This document shows positions 46,201-61,440 of a DNA stretch of 64,000 nt, one piece after another. Below the pieces are notes generated by a model. That model did not search any database. It saw nothing but the letters and a program-made list of their open reading frames with translations, and was not told the DNA's origin. The DNA comes from Mastigias papua (Eukaryota > Cnidaria > Scyphozoa > Rhizostomeae > Mastigiidae): contig OZ025281.1 of the NCBI GenBank assembly GCA_964019165.1, positions 521,501-585,500 of the forward strand. Reading direction: 5' to 3'. The position numbers were made by a program, and so were the translations under genes. Within the stretch, counting starts at the first letter, position 1; each line of letters opens with the position of its first letter.

Positions 46201-49200
46201 TTATGACTTGGTTTTAGTCTTAGGGGATTTTTACAGACTCTAGGAATTATTTACGACTTGTTACTTTATTTTTATGGCTTGGTTTTAGTCTTAAGAGTTT
46301 GTTACGGACTCTAGGAATTATTTACGACTTGTTACTTTATTTTTATGACTTGGTTTTAGTCTTAGGAGTTTTTTACAGACTCTAGGAATTATTTACGACT
46401 TGTTACTTTATTTTTATGACTTGGTTTTAGTCTTAGGAGTTTTTTACAGACTCTAGGAATTATTTACGACTTGTTACTTTATGTTTATGACTTGGATTTA
46501 GTCTTAGGAGTTTTTTACAGACTCTAGGAATTATTTACGACTTGTTACTTTATTTTTATGACTTGGTTTTAGTCTTAGGGGATTTTTACAGACTCTAGGA
46601 ATTAGTTATGACGTCGTATTTTATGTTTATGACTTGGTTTTAGTCTTAGGAGTTGTTTAAAGACTCTAGGAATTATTTATGACTTGTTACTTTATTTTTA
46701 TGACTTGGTTTTAGTCTTAGGAGTTTTTTACAGACTCTAGGAATTATTTACGACTTGTTACTTTATTTTTATGACTTGGTTTTAGTCTTAGGAGTTTTTT
46801 ACAGACTCTAGGAATTATTTACGACTTGTTACTTTATTTTTATGACTTGTTTCTAGCCTTAGGGGATTTTTAAAGACTCTAGGAATTATTTATAACTTGT
46901 TACTTTATTTTTATGACTTGGTTTTAGTCTTAGGGGAGTTTTACAGACTCTAGGAATTATTTACGACTTGTTACTTTATTTTTATGACTTGGTTTTAGTC
47001 TTAGGGGATTTTTACAGACTCTAGGAATTATTTATGACTTGTTACTTTATTTTTATGACTTGGTTTTAGTCTTAGGGGATTTTTACAGACTCTAGGAATT
47101 ATTTATGACTTGTTACTTTATTTTTATGACTTGTTTCTAGCCTTAGGAGTTTTTTAAAGACTCTAGGAATTATTTATAACTTGTTACTTTATTTTTATGA
47201 CTTGGTTTTAGTCTTAGGAGTTTTTTGCAGACTCTAGGAATTATTTACGACTTGTTACTTTATTTTTATGACTTGGTTTTAGTCTTAGAAGTTTTTTACA
47301 GACTCTAGGAATTATTTACGACTTGTTACTTTATTTTTATGACTTGTTTCTAGCCTTAGGGGATTTTTAAAGACTCTAGGAATTATTTATAACTTGTTAC
47401 TTTATTTTTATGACTTGGTTTTAGTCTTAGGGGAGTTTTACAGACTCTAGGAATTATTTACGACTTGTTACTTTATTTTTATGACTTGGTTTTAGTCTTA
47501 GGAGTTTTTTACAGACTCTAGGAATTATTTACGACTTGTTACTTTATGTTTATGACTTGGTTTTAGTCTTAGGAGTTTTTTACAGACTCTAGGAATTATT
47601 TACGACTTGTTACTTTATTTTTATGACTTGGTTTTAGTCTTAGGGGATTTTTACAGACTCTAGGAATTAGTTATGACGTCGTATTTTATTTTTATGACTT
47701 TGTTTTAATCTTAGAAGTTGTTTAAAGACTCTAGGAATTATTTATGACTTGTTACTTTATTTTTATGACTTGGTTTTAGTCTTAGGAGTCTTTTACAGAC
47801 TCTAGGAATTATTTACGACTTGTTACTTTATGTTTATGACTTGGTTTTAGTCTTAGGAGTTTTTTACAGACTCTAGGAATTATTTACGACTTGTTACTTT
47901 ATTTTTATGACTTGGTTTTAGTCTTAGGGGATTTTTACAGACTCTAGGAATTATTTACGACTTGTTACTTTATTTTTATGGCTTGGTTTTAGTCTTAAGA
48001 GTTTGTTACAGACTCTAGGAATTATTTACGACTTGTTACTTTATTTTTATGACTTGGTTTTAGTCTTAGGAGTTTTTTACAGACTCTAGGAATTATTTAC
48101 GACTTGTTACTTTATTTTTATGACTTGGTTTTAGTCTTAGGAGTTTTTTACAGACTCTAGGAATTATTTACGACTTGTTACTTTATGTTTATGACTTGGA
48201 TTTAGTCTTAGGAGTTTTTTACAGACTCTAGGAATTATTTACGACTTGTTACTTTATTTTTATGACTTGGTTTTAGTCTTAGGGGATTTTTACAGACTCT
48301 AGGAATTAGTTATGACGTCGTATTTTATTTTTATGACTTGGTTTTAGTCTTAGGAGTTGTTTAAAGACTCTAGGAATTATTTATGACTTGTTACTTTATT
48401 TTTATGACTTGGTTTTAGTCTTAGGAGTTTTTTACAGACTCTAGGAATTATTTACGACTTGTTACTTTATTTTTATGACTTGGTTTTAGTCTTAGGAGTT
48501 TTTTACAGACTCTAGGAATTATTTACGACTTGTTACTTTATGTTTATGAGTTGGTTTTAGTCTTAGGAGTTTTTTACAGACTCTAGGAATTATTTACGAC
48601 TTGTTACTTTATTTTTATGACTTGGTTTTAGTCTTAATGGATTTTTACAGACTCTAGGAATTAGTTATGACGTCGTATTTTATTTTTATGACTTTGTTTT
48701 AATCTTAGAACTTGTTTAAAGACTCTAGGAATTATTTATGACTTGTTACTTTATTTTTATGACTTGGTTTTAGTCTTAGGAGATTTTTACAGACTCTAGG
48801 AATTATTTACGACTTGTTACTTTATTTTTATGACTTGGTTTTAGTCTTAGGAGTTTTTTACAGACTCTAGGAATTATTTACGACTTGTTACTTTATTTTT
48901 ATGACTTGGTTTTAGTCTTAGGGGATTTTTACAGACTCTAGGAATTATTTACGACTTGTTACTTTATTTTTATGACTTGGTTTTAGTCTTAGGAGTTTGT
49001 TACAGACTCTAGGAATTATTTACGACTTTTTACTTTATTTTTATGACTTGGTTTTAGTCTTAGGAGTTTTTTACAGACTCTAGGAATTATTTACGACTTG
49101 CTACTTTATTTTTATGACTTGGTTTTAGTCTTAGGAGTTTTTTACAGACTCTAGGAATTATTTACGACTTGTTACTTTATTTTTATGACTTGGTTTTAGT

Positions 49201-52200
49201 CTTAGGAGTTTTTTACAGACTCTAGGAATTATTTACGACTTGTTACTTTATTTTTATGACTTGGTTTTAGTCTTAGGAGTTTTTTACAGACTCTAGGAAT
49301 TATTTACGACTTGTTACTTTATGTTTATGACTTGGATTTAGTCTTAGGAGTTTTTTACAGACTCTAGGAATTATTTACGACTTGTTACTTTATTTTTATG
49401 ACTTGGTTTTAGTCTTAGGGGATTTTTACAGACTCTAGGAATTAGTTATGACGTCGTATTTTATTTTTATGACTTGGTTTTAGTCTTAGGAGTTGTTTAA
49501 AGACTCTAGGAATTATTTATGACTTGTTACTTTATTTTTATGACTTGGTTTTAGTCTTAGGAGTTTTTTACAGACTCTAGGAATTATTTACGACTTGTTA
49601 CTTTATTTTTATGACTTGGTTTTAGTCTTAGGAGTTTTTTACAGACTCTAGGAATTATTTACGACTTGTTACTTTATGTTTATGAGTTGGTTTTAGTCTT
49701 AGGAGTTTTTTACAGACTCTAGGAATTATTTACGACTTGTTACTTTATTTTTATGACTTGGTTTTAGTCTTAATGGATTTTTACAGACTCTAGGAATTAG
49801 TTATGACGTCGTATTTTATTTTTATGACTTTGTTTTAATCTTAGAACTTGTTTAAAGACTCTAGGAATTATTTATGACTTGTTACTTTATTTTTATGACT
49901 TGGTTTTAGTCTTAGGAGATTTTTACAGACTCTAGGAATTATTTACGACTTGTTACTTTATTTTTATGACTTGGTTTTAGTCTTAGGAGTTTTTTACAGA
50001 CTCTAGGAATTATTTACGACTTGTTACTTTATTTTTATGACTTGGTTTTAGTCTTAGGGGATTTTTACAGACTCTAGGAATTATTTACGACTTGTTACTT
50101 TATTTTTATGACTTGGTTTTAGTCTTAGGAGTTTGTTACAGACTCTAGGAATTATTTACGACTTGTTACTTTATTTTTATGACTTGGTTTTAGTCTTAGG
50201 AGTTTTTTACAGACTCTAGGAATTATTTACGACTTGCTACTTTATTTTTATGACTTGGTTTTAGTCTTAGGAGTTTTTTACAGACTCTAGGAATTATTTA
50301 CGACTTGTTACTTTATTTTTATGACTTGGTTTTAGTCTTAGGAGTTTTTTACAGACTCTAGGAATTATTTACGACTTGTTACTTTATTTTTATGACTTGG
50401 TTTTAGTCTTAGGAGTTTTTTACAGACTCTAGGAATTATTTACGACTTGTTACTTTATGTTTATGACTTGGTTATAGTCTTAGGAGTTTTTTACAGACTC
50501 TAGGAATTATTTACGACTTGTTACTTTATTTTTATGACTTGGTTTTAGTCTTAGGAGTTTTTTACAGACTCTAGGAATTATTTACGACTTGTTACTTTAT
50601 GTTTATGACTTGGTTTTAGTCTTAGGAGTTTTTTACAGACTCTAGGAATTATTTACGACTTGTTACTTTATTTTTATGACTTGGTTTTAGTCTTAGGGGA
50701 TTTTTACAGACTCTAGGAATTAGTTATGACGTCGTATTTTATTTTTATGACTTTGTTTTAATCTTAGAAGTTGTTTAAAGACTCTAGGAATTATTTATGA
50801 CTTGTTACTTTATTTTTATGACTTGGTTTTAGTCTTAGGAGTTTTTTACAGACTCTAGGAATTATTTACGACTTGTTACTTTATTTTTATGACTTGGTTT
50901 TAGTCTTAGGAGTTTTTTACAGACTCTAGGAATTATTTACGACTTGTTACTTTATGTTTATGAGTTGGTTTTAGTCTTAGGAGTTTTTTACAGACTCTAG
51001 GAATTATTTACGACTTGTTACTTTATTTTTATGACTTGGTTTTAGTCTTAGGAGTTTTTTACAGACTCTAGGAATTATTTACGACTTGTTACTTTATGTT
51101 TATGAGTTGGATTTAGTCTTAGGAGTTTTTTACAGACTCTAGGAATTATTTACGACTTGTTACTTTATTTTTATGACTTGGTTTTAGTCTTAGGGGATTT
51201 TTACAGACTCTAGGAATTAGTTATGACGTCGTATTTTATTTTTATGACTTTGTTTTAATCTTAGAAGTTGTTTAAAGACTCTAGGAATTATTTATGACTT
51301 GTTACTTTATTTTTATGACTTGGTTTTAGTCTTAGGAGATTTTTACAGACTCTAGGAATTATTTACGACTTGTTACTTTATGTTTATGACTTGGTTTTAG
51401 TCTTAGGAGTTTTTTACAGAGTCTAGGAATTATTTACGACTTGTTACTTTATTTTTATGACTTGGTTTTAGTCTTAGGGGATGTTTACAGACTCTAGGAA
51501 TTATTTACGACTTGTTACTTTATTTTTATGACTTGGTTTTAGTCTTAGGGGATGTTTACAGACTCTAGGAATTATTTACGACTTGTTACTTTATTTTTAT
51601 GACTTGGTTTTAGTCTTAGGGGATTTTTACAGACTCTAGGAATTAGTTATGACGTCGTATTTTATTTTTATGACTTGGTTTTAATCTTAGAAGTTTTTTA
51701 AAGACTCTATTAATTATTTATGACTTGTTACTTTATTTTTATGACTTGGTTTTAGTCTTAGGAGTTGTTTAAAGACTCTAGGAATTATTTATGACTTGTT
51801 ACTTTATTTTTATGACTTGGTTTTAGTCTTAGGAGTTTTTTACAGACTCTAGGAATTATTTACGACTTGTTACTTTATTTTTATGACTTGGTTTTAGTCT
51901 TAGGAGTTGTTTAAAGACTCTAGGAATTATTTATGACTTGTTACTTTATGTTTATGAGTTGGTTTTAGTCTTAGGAGTTGTTTAAAGACTCTAGGAATTA
52001 TTTATGACTTGTTACTTTATTTTTATGACTTGGTTTTAGTCTTAGGAGTTTTTTACAGACTCTAGGAATTATTTACGACTTGTTACTTTATTTTTATGAC
52101 TTGGTTTTAGTCTTAGGAGTTTTTTATAGACTCTAGGAATTATTTACGACTTGTTACTTTATTTTTATGACTTGGTTTTAGTCTTAGGAGTTGTTTAAAG

Positions 52201-54916
52201 ACTCTAGGAATTATTTATGACTTGTTACTTTATTTTTATGACTTGGTTTTAGTCTTAGGAGTTTTTTACAGACTCTAGGAATTATTTACGACTTGTTACT
52301 TTATTTTTATGACTTGGTTTTAGTCTTAGGAGTTTTTTACAGACTCTAGGAATTATTTACGACTTGTTACTTTATGTTTATGAGTTGGTTTTAGTCTTAG
52401 GAGTTTTTTACAGACTCTAGGAATTATTTACGACTTGTTACTTTATTTTTATGACTTGGTTTTAGTCTTAGGGGATTTTTACAAACTCTAGGAATTATTT
52501 ACGACTTGTTACTTTATTTTTATGACTTGGTTTTAGTCTTAGGAGTTTTTTACAGACTCTAGGAATTATTTACGACTTGTTACTTTATTTTTATGACTTG
52601 GTTTTAGTCTTAGGGGATTTTTACAGACTCTAGGAATTATTTACGACTTGTTACTTTATTTTTATGACTTGGTTTTAGTCTTAGGAGATTTTTACAAACT
52701 CTAGGAATTATTTACGACTTGTTACTTTATTTTTATGACTTGGTTTTAGTCTTAGGAGTTTTTTACAGACTCTAGGAATTATTTACGACTTGTTACTTTA
52801 TTTTTATGACTTGGTTTTAGTCTTAGGGGATTTTTACAGACTCTAGGAATTATTTACGACTTGTTACTTTATTTTTATGACTTGGTTTTAGTCTTAGGAG
52901 TTTGTTACAGACTCTAGGAATTATTTACGACTTGTTACTTTATTTTTATGACTTGGTTTTAGTCTTAGGAGTTTTTTACAGACTCTAGGAATTATTTACG
53001 ACTTGCTACTTTATTTTTATGACTTGGTTTTAGTCTTAGGAGTTTTTTACAGACTCTAGGAATTATTTACGACTTGTTACTTTATTTTTATGACTTGGTT
53101 TTAGTCTTAGGAGTTTTTTACAGACTCTAGGAATTATTTACGACTTGTTACTTTATTTTTATGACTTGGTTTTAGTCTTAGGAGTTTTTTACAGACTCTA
53201 GGAATTATTTACGACTTGTTACTTTATGTTTATGACTTGGTTTTAGTCTTAGGAGTTTTTTACAGACTCTAGGAATTATTTACGACTTGTTACTTTATTT
53301 TTATGACTTGGTTTTAGTCTTAGGAGTTTTTTACAGACTCTAGGAATTATTTACGACTTGTTACTTTATGTTTATGACTTGGTTTTAGTCTTAGGAGTTT
53401 TTTACAGACTCTAGGAATTATTTACGACTTGTTACTTTATTTTTATGACTTGGTTTTAGTCTTAGGGGATTTTTACAGACTCTAGGAATTAGTTATGACG
53501 TCGTATTTTATTTTTATGACTTTGTTTTAATCTTAGAAGTTGTTTAAAGACTCTAGGAATTATTTATGACTTGTTACTTTATTTTTATGACTTGGTTTTA
53601 GTCTTAGGAGTTTTTTACAGACTCTAGGAATTATTTACGACTTGTTACTTTATTTTTATGACTTGGTTTTAGTCTTAGGAGTTTTTTACAGACTCTAGGA
53701 ATTATTTACGACTTGTTACTTTATGTTTATGAGTTGGTTTTAGTCTTAGGAGTTTTTTACAGACTCTAGGAATTATTTACGACTTGTTACTTTATTTTTA
53801 TGACTTGGTTTTAGTCTTAGGAGTTTTTTACAGACTCTAGGAATTATTTACGACTTGTTACTTTATGTTTATGAGTTGGTTTTAGTCTTAGGAGTTTTTT
53901 ACAGACTCTAGGAATTATTTACGACTTGTTACTTTATTTTTATGACTTCGTTTTAGTCTTAGGGGATTTTTACAGACTCTAGGAATTAGTTATGACGTCG
54001 TATTTTATTTTTATGACTTTGTTTTAATCTTAGAAGTTGTTTAAAGACTCTAGGAATTATTTATGACTTGTTACTTTATTTTTATGACTTGGTTTTAGTC
54101 TTAGGAGATTTTTACAGACTCTAGGAATTATTTACGACTTGTTACTTTATTTTTATGACTTGGTTTTAGTCTTAGGAGTTTTTTACAGAGTCTAGGAATT
54201 ATTTACGACTTGTTACTTTATTTTTATGACTTGGATTTAGTCTTAGGGGATGTTTACAGACTCTAGGAATTATTTACGACTTGTTACTTTATTTTTATGA
54301 CTTGGTTTTAGTCTTAGGGGATGTTTACAGACTCTAGGAATTATTTACGACTTGTTACTTTATTTTTATGACTTGGTTTTAGTCTTAGGAGTTTTTTACA
54401 GACTCTAGGAATTATTTACGAATTGTTACTTTATTTTTATGACTTTGTTTTAATCTTAGAAGTTTTTTAAAGACTCTAGGAATTATTTATGACTTGTTAC
54501 TTTTTTTTTATGACTTGTGTCTAGTCTTAGGGGTTTTTTACAGACTCTAGGAATTATTTACGACTTGTTACTTTATTTTTATGACTTGGTTTTAGTCTTA
54601 GGAGTTTTTTACAGACTCTAGGAATTATTTACGACTTGTTACTTTATGTTTATGACTTGGTTTTAGTCTTAGGAGTTTTTTACAGACTCTAGGAATTATT
54701 TACGACTTGTTACTTTATTTTTATGACTTGGTTTTAGTCTTAGGAGTTTTTTACAGACTCTAGGAATTATTTACGACTTGTTACTTTATGTTTATGACTT
54801 GGTTTTAGTCTTAGGAGTTTTTTACAGACTCTAGGAATTATTTACGACTTGTTACTTTATTTTTATGACTTGGTTTTAGTCTTAGGGGATTTTTACAGAC
54901 TCTAGGAATTAGTTAT

Positions 54917-57900
54917 GACGTCGTATTTTATTTTTATGACTTTGTTTTAATCTTAGAAGTTGTTTAAAGACTCTAGGAATTATTTATGACTTGTTACTTT
55001 ATTTTTATGACTTGGTTTTAGTCTTAGGAGTTTTTTACAGACTCTAGGAATTAGTTATGACGTCGTATTTTATTTTTATGACTTTGTTTTAATCTTAGAA
55101 GTTGTTTAAAGACTCTAGGAATTATTTATGACTTGTTACTTTATTTTTATGACTTGGTTTTAGTCTTAGGAGATTTTTACAGACTCTAGGAATTATTTAC
55201 GACTTGTTACTTTATTTTTATGACTTGGTTTTAGTCTTAGGAGTTTTTTACAGAGTCTAGGAATTATTTACGACTTGTTACTTTATTTTTATGACTTGGT
55301 TTTAGTCTTAGGGGATGTTTACAGACTCTAGGAATTATTTACGACTTGTTACTTTATTTTTATGACTTGGTTTTAGTCTTAGGGGATGGTTACAGACTCT
55401 AGGAATTATTTACGACTTGTTACTTTATTTTTATGACTTGGTTTTAGTCTTAGGAGTTTTTTACAGACTCTAGGAATTATTTACGAATTGTTACTTTATT
55501 TTTATGACTTTGTTTTAATCTTAGAAGTTTTTTAAAGACTCTAGGAATTATTTATGACTTGTTACTTTTTTTTTATGACTTGTGTCTAGTCTTAGGGGTT
55601 TTTTACAGACTCTAGGAATTATTTACGACTTGTTACTTTATTTTTATGACTTGGTTTTAGTCTTAGGAGTTTTTTACAGACTCTAGGAATTATTTACGAC
55701 TTGTTACTTTATGTTTATGACTTGGTTTTAGTCTTAGGAGTTTTTTACAGACTCTAGGAATTATTTACGACTTGTTACTTTATTTTTATGACTTGGTTTT
55801 AGTCTTAGGAGTTTTTTACAGACTCTAGGAATTATTTACGACTTGTTACTTTATGTTTATGACTTGGTTTTATTCTTAGGAGTTTTTTACAGACTCTAGG
55901 AATTATTTACGACTTGTTACTTTATTTTTATGACTTGGTTTTAGTCTTAGGGGATTTTTACAGACTCTAGGAATTAGTTATGACGTCGTATTTTATTTTT
56001 ATGACTTTGTTTTAATCTTAGAAGTTGTTTAAAGACTCTAGGAATTATTTATGACTTGTTACTTTATTTTTATGACTTGGTTTTAGTCTTAGGAGTTTTT
56101 TACAGAGTCTAGGAATTATTTACGACTTGTTACTTTATTTTTATGACTTGGTTTTAGTCTTAGGGGATGTTTACAGACTCTAGGAATTATTTACGACTTG
56201 TTACTTTATGTTTATGACTTGGTTTTAGTCTTAGGAGTTTTTTACAGACTCTAGGAATTATTTACGACTTGTTACTTTATTTTTATGACTTGGTTTTAGT
56301 CTTAGGGGATTTTTACAGACTCTAGGAATTAGTTATGACGTCGTATTTTATTTTTATGACTTTGTTTTAATCTTAGAAGTTGTTTAAAGACTCTAGGAAT
56401 TATTTATGACTTGTTACTTTATTTTTATGACTTGGTTTTAGTCTTAGGAGATTTTTACAGACTCTAGGAATTATTTACGACTTGTTACTTTATTTTTATG
56501 ACTTGGTTTTAGTCTTAGGAGTTTTTTACAGAGTCTAGGAATTATTTACGACTTGTTACTTTATTTTTATGACTTGGTTTTAGTCTTAGGGGATGTTTAC
56601 AGACTCTAGGAATTATTTACGACTTGTTACTTTATTTTTATGACTTGGTTTTAGTCTTAGGGGATGTTTACAGACTCTAGGAATTATTTACGACTTGTTA
56701 CTTTATTTTTATGACTTGGTTTTAGTCTTAGGAGTTTTTTACAGACTCTAGGAATTATTTACGAATTGTTACTTTATTTTTATGACTTTGTTTTAATCTT
56801 AGAAGTTTTTTAAAGACTCTAGGAATTATTTATGACTTGTTACTTTTTTTTTATGACTTGTGTCTAGTCTTAGGGGTTTTTTACAGACTCTAGGAATTAT
56901 TTACGACTTGTTACTTTATTTTTATGACTTGGTTTTAGTCTTAGGAGTTTTTTACAGACTCTAGGAATTATTTACGACTTGTTACTTTATGTTTATGACT
57001 TGGTTTTAGTCTTAGGAGTTTTTTACAGACTCTAGGAATTATTTACGACTTGTTACTTTATTTTTATGACTTGGTTTTAGTCTTAGGAGTTTTTTACAGA
57101 CTCTAGGAATTATTTACGACTTGTTACTTTATGTTTATGACTTGGTTTTAGTCTTAGGAGTTTTTTACAGACTCTAGGAATTATTTACGACTTGTTACTT
57201 TATTTTTATGACTTGGTTTTAGTCTTAGGGGATTTTTACAGACTCTAGGAATTAGTTATGACGTCGTATTTTATTTTTATGACTTTGTTTTAATCTTAGA
57301 AGTTGTTTAAAGACTCTAGGAATTATTTATGACTTGTTACTTTATTTTTATGACTTGGTTTTAGTCTTAGGAGTTTTTTACAGAGTCTAGGAATTATTTA
57401 CGACTTGTTACTTTATTTTTATGACTTGGTTTTAGTCTTAGGGGATGTTTACAGACTCTAGGAATTATTTACGACTTGTTACTTTATGTTTATGACTTGG
57501 TTTTAGTCTTAGGAGTTTTTTACAGACTCTAGGAATTATTTACGACTTGTTACTTTATTTTTATGACTTGGTTTTAGTCTTAATGGATTTTTACAGACTC
57601 TAGGAATTAGTTATGACGTCGTATTTTATTTTTATGACTTTGTTTTAATCTTAGAAGTTGTTTAAAGACTCTAGGAATTATTTATGACTTGTTACTTTAT
57701 TTTTATGACTTGGTTTTAGTCTTAGGAGATTTTTACAGACTCTAGGAATTATTTACGACTTGTTACTTTATTTTTATGACTTGGTTTTAGTCTTAGGAGT
57801 TTTTTACAGAGTCTAGGAATTATTTACGACTTGTTACTTTATTTTTATGACTTGGTTTTAGTCTTAGGGGATGTTTACAGACTCTAGGAATTATTTACGA

Positions 57901-60900
57901 CTTGTTACTTTATTTTTATGACTTGGTTTTAGTCTTAGGGGATGTTTACAGACTCTAGGAATTATTTACGACTTGTTACTTTATTTTTATGACTTGGTTT
58001 TAGTCTTAGGAGTTTTTTACAGACTCTAGGAATTATTTACGAATTGTTACTTTATTTTTATGACGTTGTTTTAATCTTAGAAGTTTTTTAAAGACTCTAG
58101 GAATTATTTATGACTTGTTACTTTTTTTTTATGACTTGTGTCTAGTCTTAGGGGTTTTTTACAGACTCTAGGAATTATTTACGACTTGTTACTTTATTTT
58201 TATGACTTGGTTTTAGTCTTAGGAGTTTTTTACAGACTCTAGGAATTATTTACGACTTGTTACTTTATGTTTATGACTTGGTTTTAGTCTTAGGAGTTTT
58301 TTACAGACTCTAGGAATTATTTACGACTTGTTACTTTATTTTTATGACTTGGTTTTAGTCTTAGGAGTTTTTTACAGACTCTAGGAATTATTTACGACTT
58401 GTTACTTTATGTTTATGACTTGGTTTTAGTCTTAGGAGTTTTTTACAGACTCTAGGAATTATTTACGACTTGTTACTTTATGTTTATGGCTTGGTTTTAG
58501 TCTTAGGAGTTTTTTACAGACTCTAGGAATTATTTACGACTTGTTACTTTATTTTTATGACTTTGTTTTAATCTTAGAAGTTGTTTAAAGACTCTAGGAA
58601 TTATTTACGACTTGTTACTTTATTTTTATGACTTGGTTTTAGTCTTAGGAGTTTTTTACAGACTCTAGGAATTATTTACGACTTGTTACTTTATTTTTAT
58701 GACTTGGTTTTAGTCTTAGGAGTTTTTTACAGACTCTAGGAATTATTTACGACTTGTTACTTTATGTTTATGAGTTGGTTTTAGTCTTAGGAGTTTTTTA
58801 CAGACTCTAGGAATTATTTACGACTTGTTACTTTATTTTTATGACTTGGTTTTAGTCTTAGGGGATTTTTACAGACTCTAGGAATTAGTTATGACGTCGT
58901 ATTTTATTTTTATGACTTTGTTTTAATCTTAGAAGTTGTTTAAAGACTCTAGGAATTATTTATGACTTGTTACTTTATTTTTATGACTTGGTTTTAGTCT
59001 TAGGAGATTTTTACAGACTCTAGGAATTATTTACGACTTGTTACTTTATTTTTATGACTTGGTTTTAGTCTTAGGGGATGTTTACAGACTCTAGGAATTA
59101 TTTACGACTTGTTACTTTATTTTTATGACTTGGTTTTAGTCTTAGGGGATGTTTACAGACTCTAGGAATTATTTACGACTTGTTACTTTATTTTTATGAC
59201 TTGGTTTTAGTCTTAGGGGATGTTTACAGACTCTAGGAATTATTTACGACTTGTTACTTTATTTTTATGACTTGGTTTTAGTCTTAGGAGTTTTTTACAG
59301 ACTCTAGGAATTATTTACGAATTGTTACTTTATTTTTATGACTTTGTTTTAATCTTAGAAGTTTTTTAAAGACTCTAGGAATTATGTATGACTTGTTACT
59401 TTTTTTTTATGACTTGTGTCTAGTCTTAGGGGTTTTTTACAGACTCTAGGAATTATTTACGACTTGTTACTTTATTTTTATGACTTGGTTTTAGTCTTAG
59501 GGGATTTTTACAGACTCTAGGAATTATTTATGACTTGTTACTTTATTTTTATGACTTGGTTTTAGTCTTAGGGGATTTTTACAGACTCTAGGAATTAGTT
59601 ATGACGTCGTATTTTATTTTTATGACTTGGTTTTAATCTTAGAAGTTTTTTAAAGACTCTAGGAATTATTTATGACTTGTTACTTTATTTTTATGACTTG
59701 GTTTTAGTCTTAGGGGAGTTTTACAGCCTCTAGGAATTATTTACGACTTGTTACTTTATTTTTATGACTTGGTTTTAGTCTTAGGAGTTTTTTACAGACT
59801 CTAGGAATTATTTACGAATTGTTACTTTATTTTTATGACGTTGTTTTAATCTTAGAAGTTTTTTAAAGACTCTAGGAATTATTTATGACTTGTTACTTTT
59901 TTTTTATGACTTGTGTCTAGTCTTAGGGGTTTTTTACAGACTCTAGGAATTATTTACGACTTGTTACTTTATTTTTATGACTTGGTTTTAGTCTTAGGAG
60001 TTTTTTACAGACTCTAGGAATTATTTACGACTTGTTACTTTATGTTTATGACTTGGTTTTAGTCTTAGGAGTTTTTTACAGACTCTAGGAATTATTTACG
60101 ACTTGTTACTTTATTTTTATGACTTGGTTTTAGTCTTAGGAGTTTTTTACAGACTCTAGGAATTATTTACGACTTGTTACTTTATGTTTATGACTTGGTT
60201 TTAGTCTTAGGAGTTTTTTACAGACTCTAGGAATTATTTACGACTTGTTACTTTATGTTTATGGCTTGGTTTTAGTCTTAGGAGTTTTTTACAGACTCTA
60301 GGAATTATTTACGACTTGTTACTTTATTTTTATGACTTTGTTTTAATCTTAGAAGTTGTTTAAAGACTCTAGGAATTATTTACGACTTGTTACTTTATTT
60401 TTATGACTTGGTTTTAGTCTTAGGAGTTTTTTACAGACTCTAGGAATTATTTACGACTTGTTACTTTATTTTTATGACTTGGTTTTAGTCTTAGGAGTTT
60501 TTTACAGACTCTAGGAATTATTTACGACTTGTTACTTTATGTTTATGAGTTGGTTTTAGTCTTAGGAGTTTTTTACAGACTCTAGGAATTATTTACGACT
60601 TGTTACTTTATTTTTATGACTTGGTTTTAGTCTTAGGGGATTTTTACAGACTCTAGGAATTAGTTATGACGTCGTATTTTATTTTTATGACTTTGTTTTA
60701 ATCTTAGAAGTTGTTTAAAGACTCTAGGAATTATTTATGACTTGTTACTTTATTTTTATGACTTGGTTTTAGTCTTAGGAGATTTTTACAGACTCTAGGA
60801 ATTATTTACGACTTGTTACTTTATTTTTATGACTTGGTTTTAGTCTTAGGGGATGTTTACAGACTCTAGGAATTATTTACGACTTGTTACTTTATTTTTA

Positions 60901-61440
60901 TGACTTGGTTTTAGTCTTAGGGGATGTTTACAGACTCTAGGAATTATTTACGACTTGTTACTTTATTTTTATGACTTGGTTTTAGTCTTAGGGGATGTTT
61001 ACAGACTCTAGGAATTATTTACGACTTGTTACTTTATTTTTATGACTTGGTTTTAGTCTTAGGAGTTTTTTACAGACTCTAGGAATTATTTACGAATTGT
61101 TACTTTATTTTTATGACTTTGTTTTAATCTTAGAAGTTTTTTAAAGACTCTAGGAATTATGTATGACTTGTTACTTTTTTTTTATGACTTGTGTCTAGTC
61201 TTAGGGGTTTTTTACAGACTCTAGGAATTATTTACGACTTGTTACTTTATTTTTATGACTTGGTTTTAGTCTTAGGGGATTTTTACAGACTCTAGGAATT
61301 ATTTATGACTTGTTACTTTATTTTTATGACTTGGTTTTAGTCTTAGGGGATTTTTACAGACTCTAGGAATTAGTTATGACGTCGTATTTTATTTTTATGA
61401 CTTGGTTTTAATCTTAGAAGTTTTTTAAAGACTCTAGGAA
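54917..61440. repeat. Higher-order blocks with 18- and 25-unit periods
   Basis: The TGACGTCG marker monomer at 55059, 56337, 57615 and 58893 is spaced by exactly 1278 bp (18 units), and 55982 to 57260 is the same. Beyond 58000, rare variants recur at exactly 1775 bp (25 units): TGACGTTGTTTTAATC at 58061 and 59836, GGAATTATGTATG at about 59378 and 61153, and the TGACGTCG markers 58893/60668 and 59603/61378. Confidence 0.8.
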
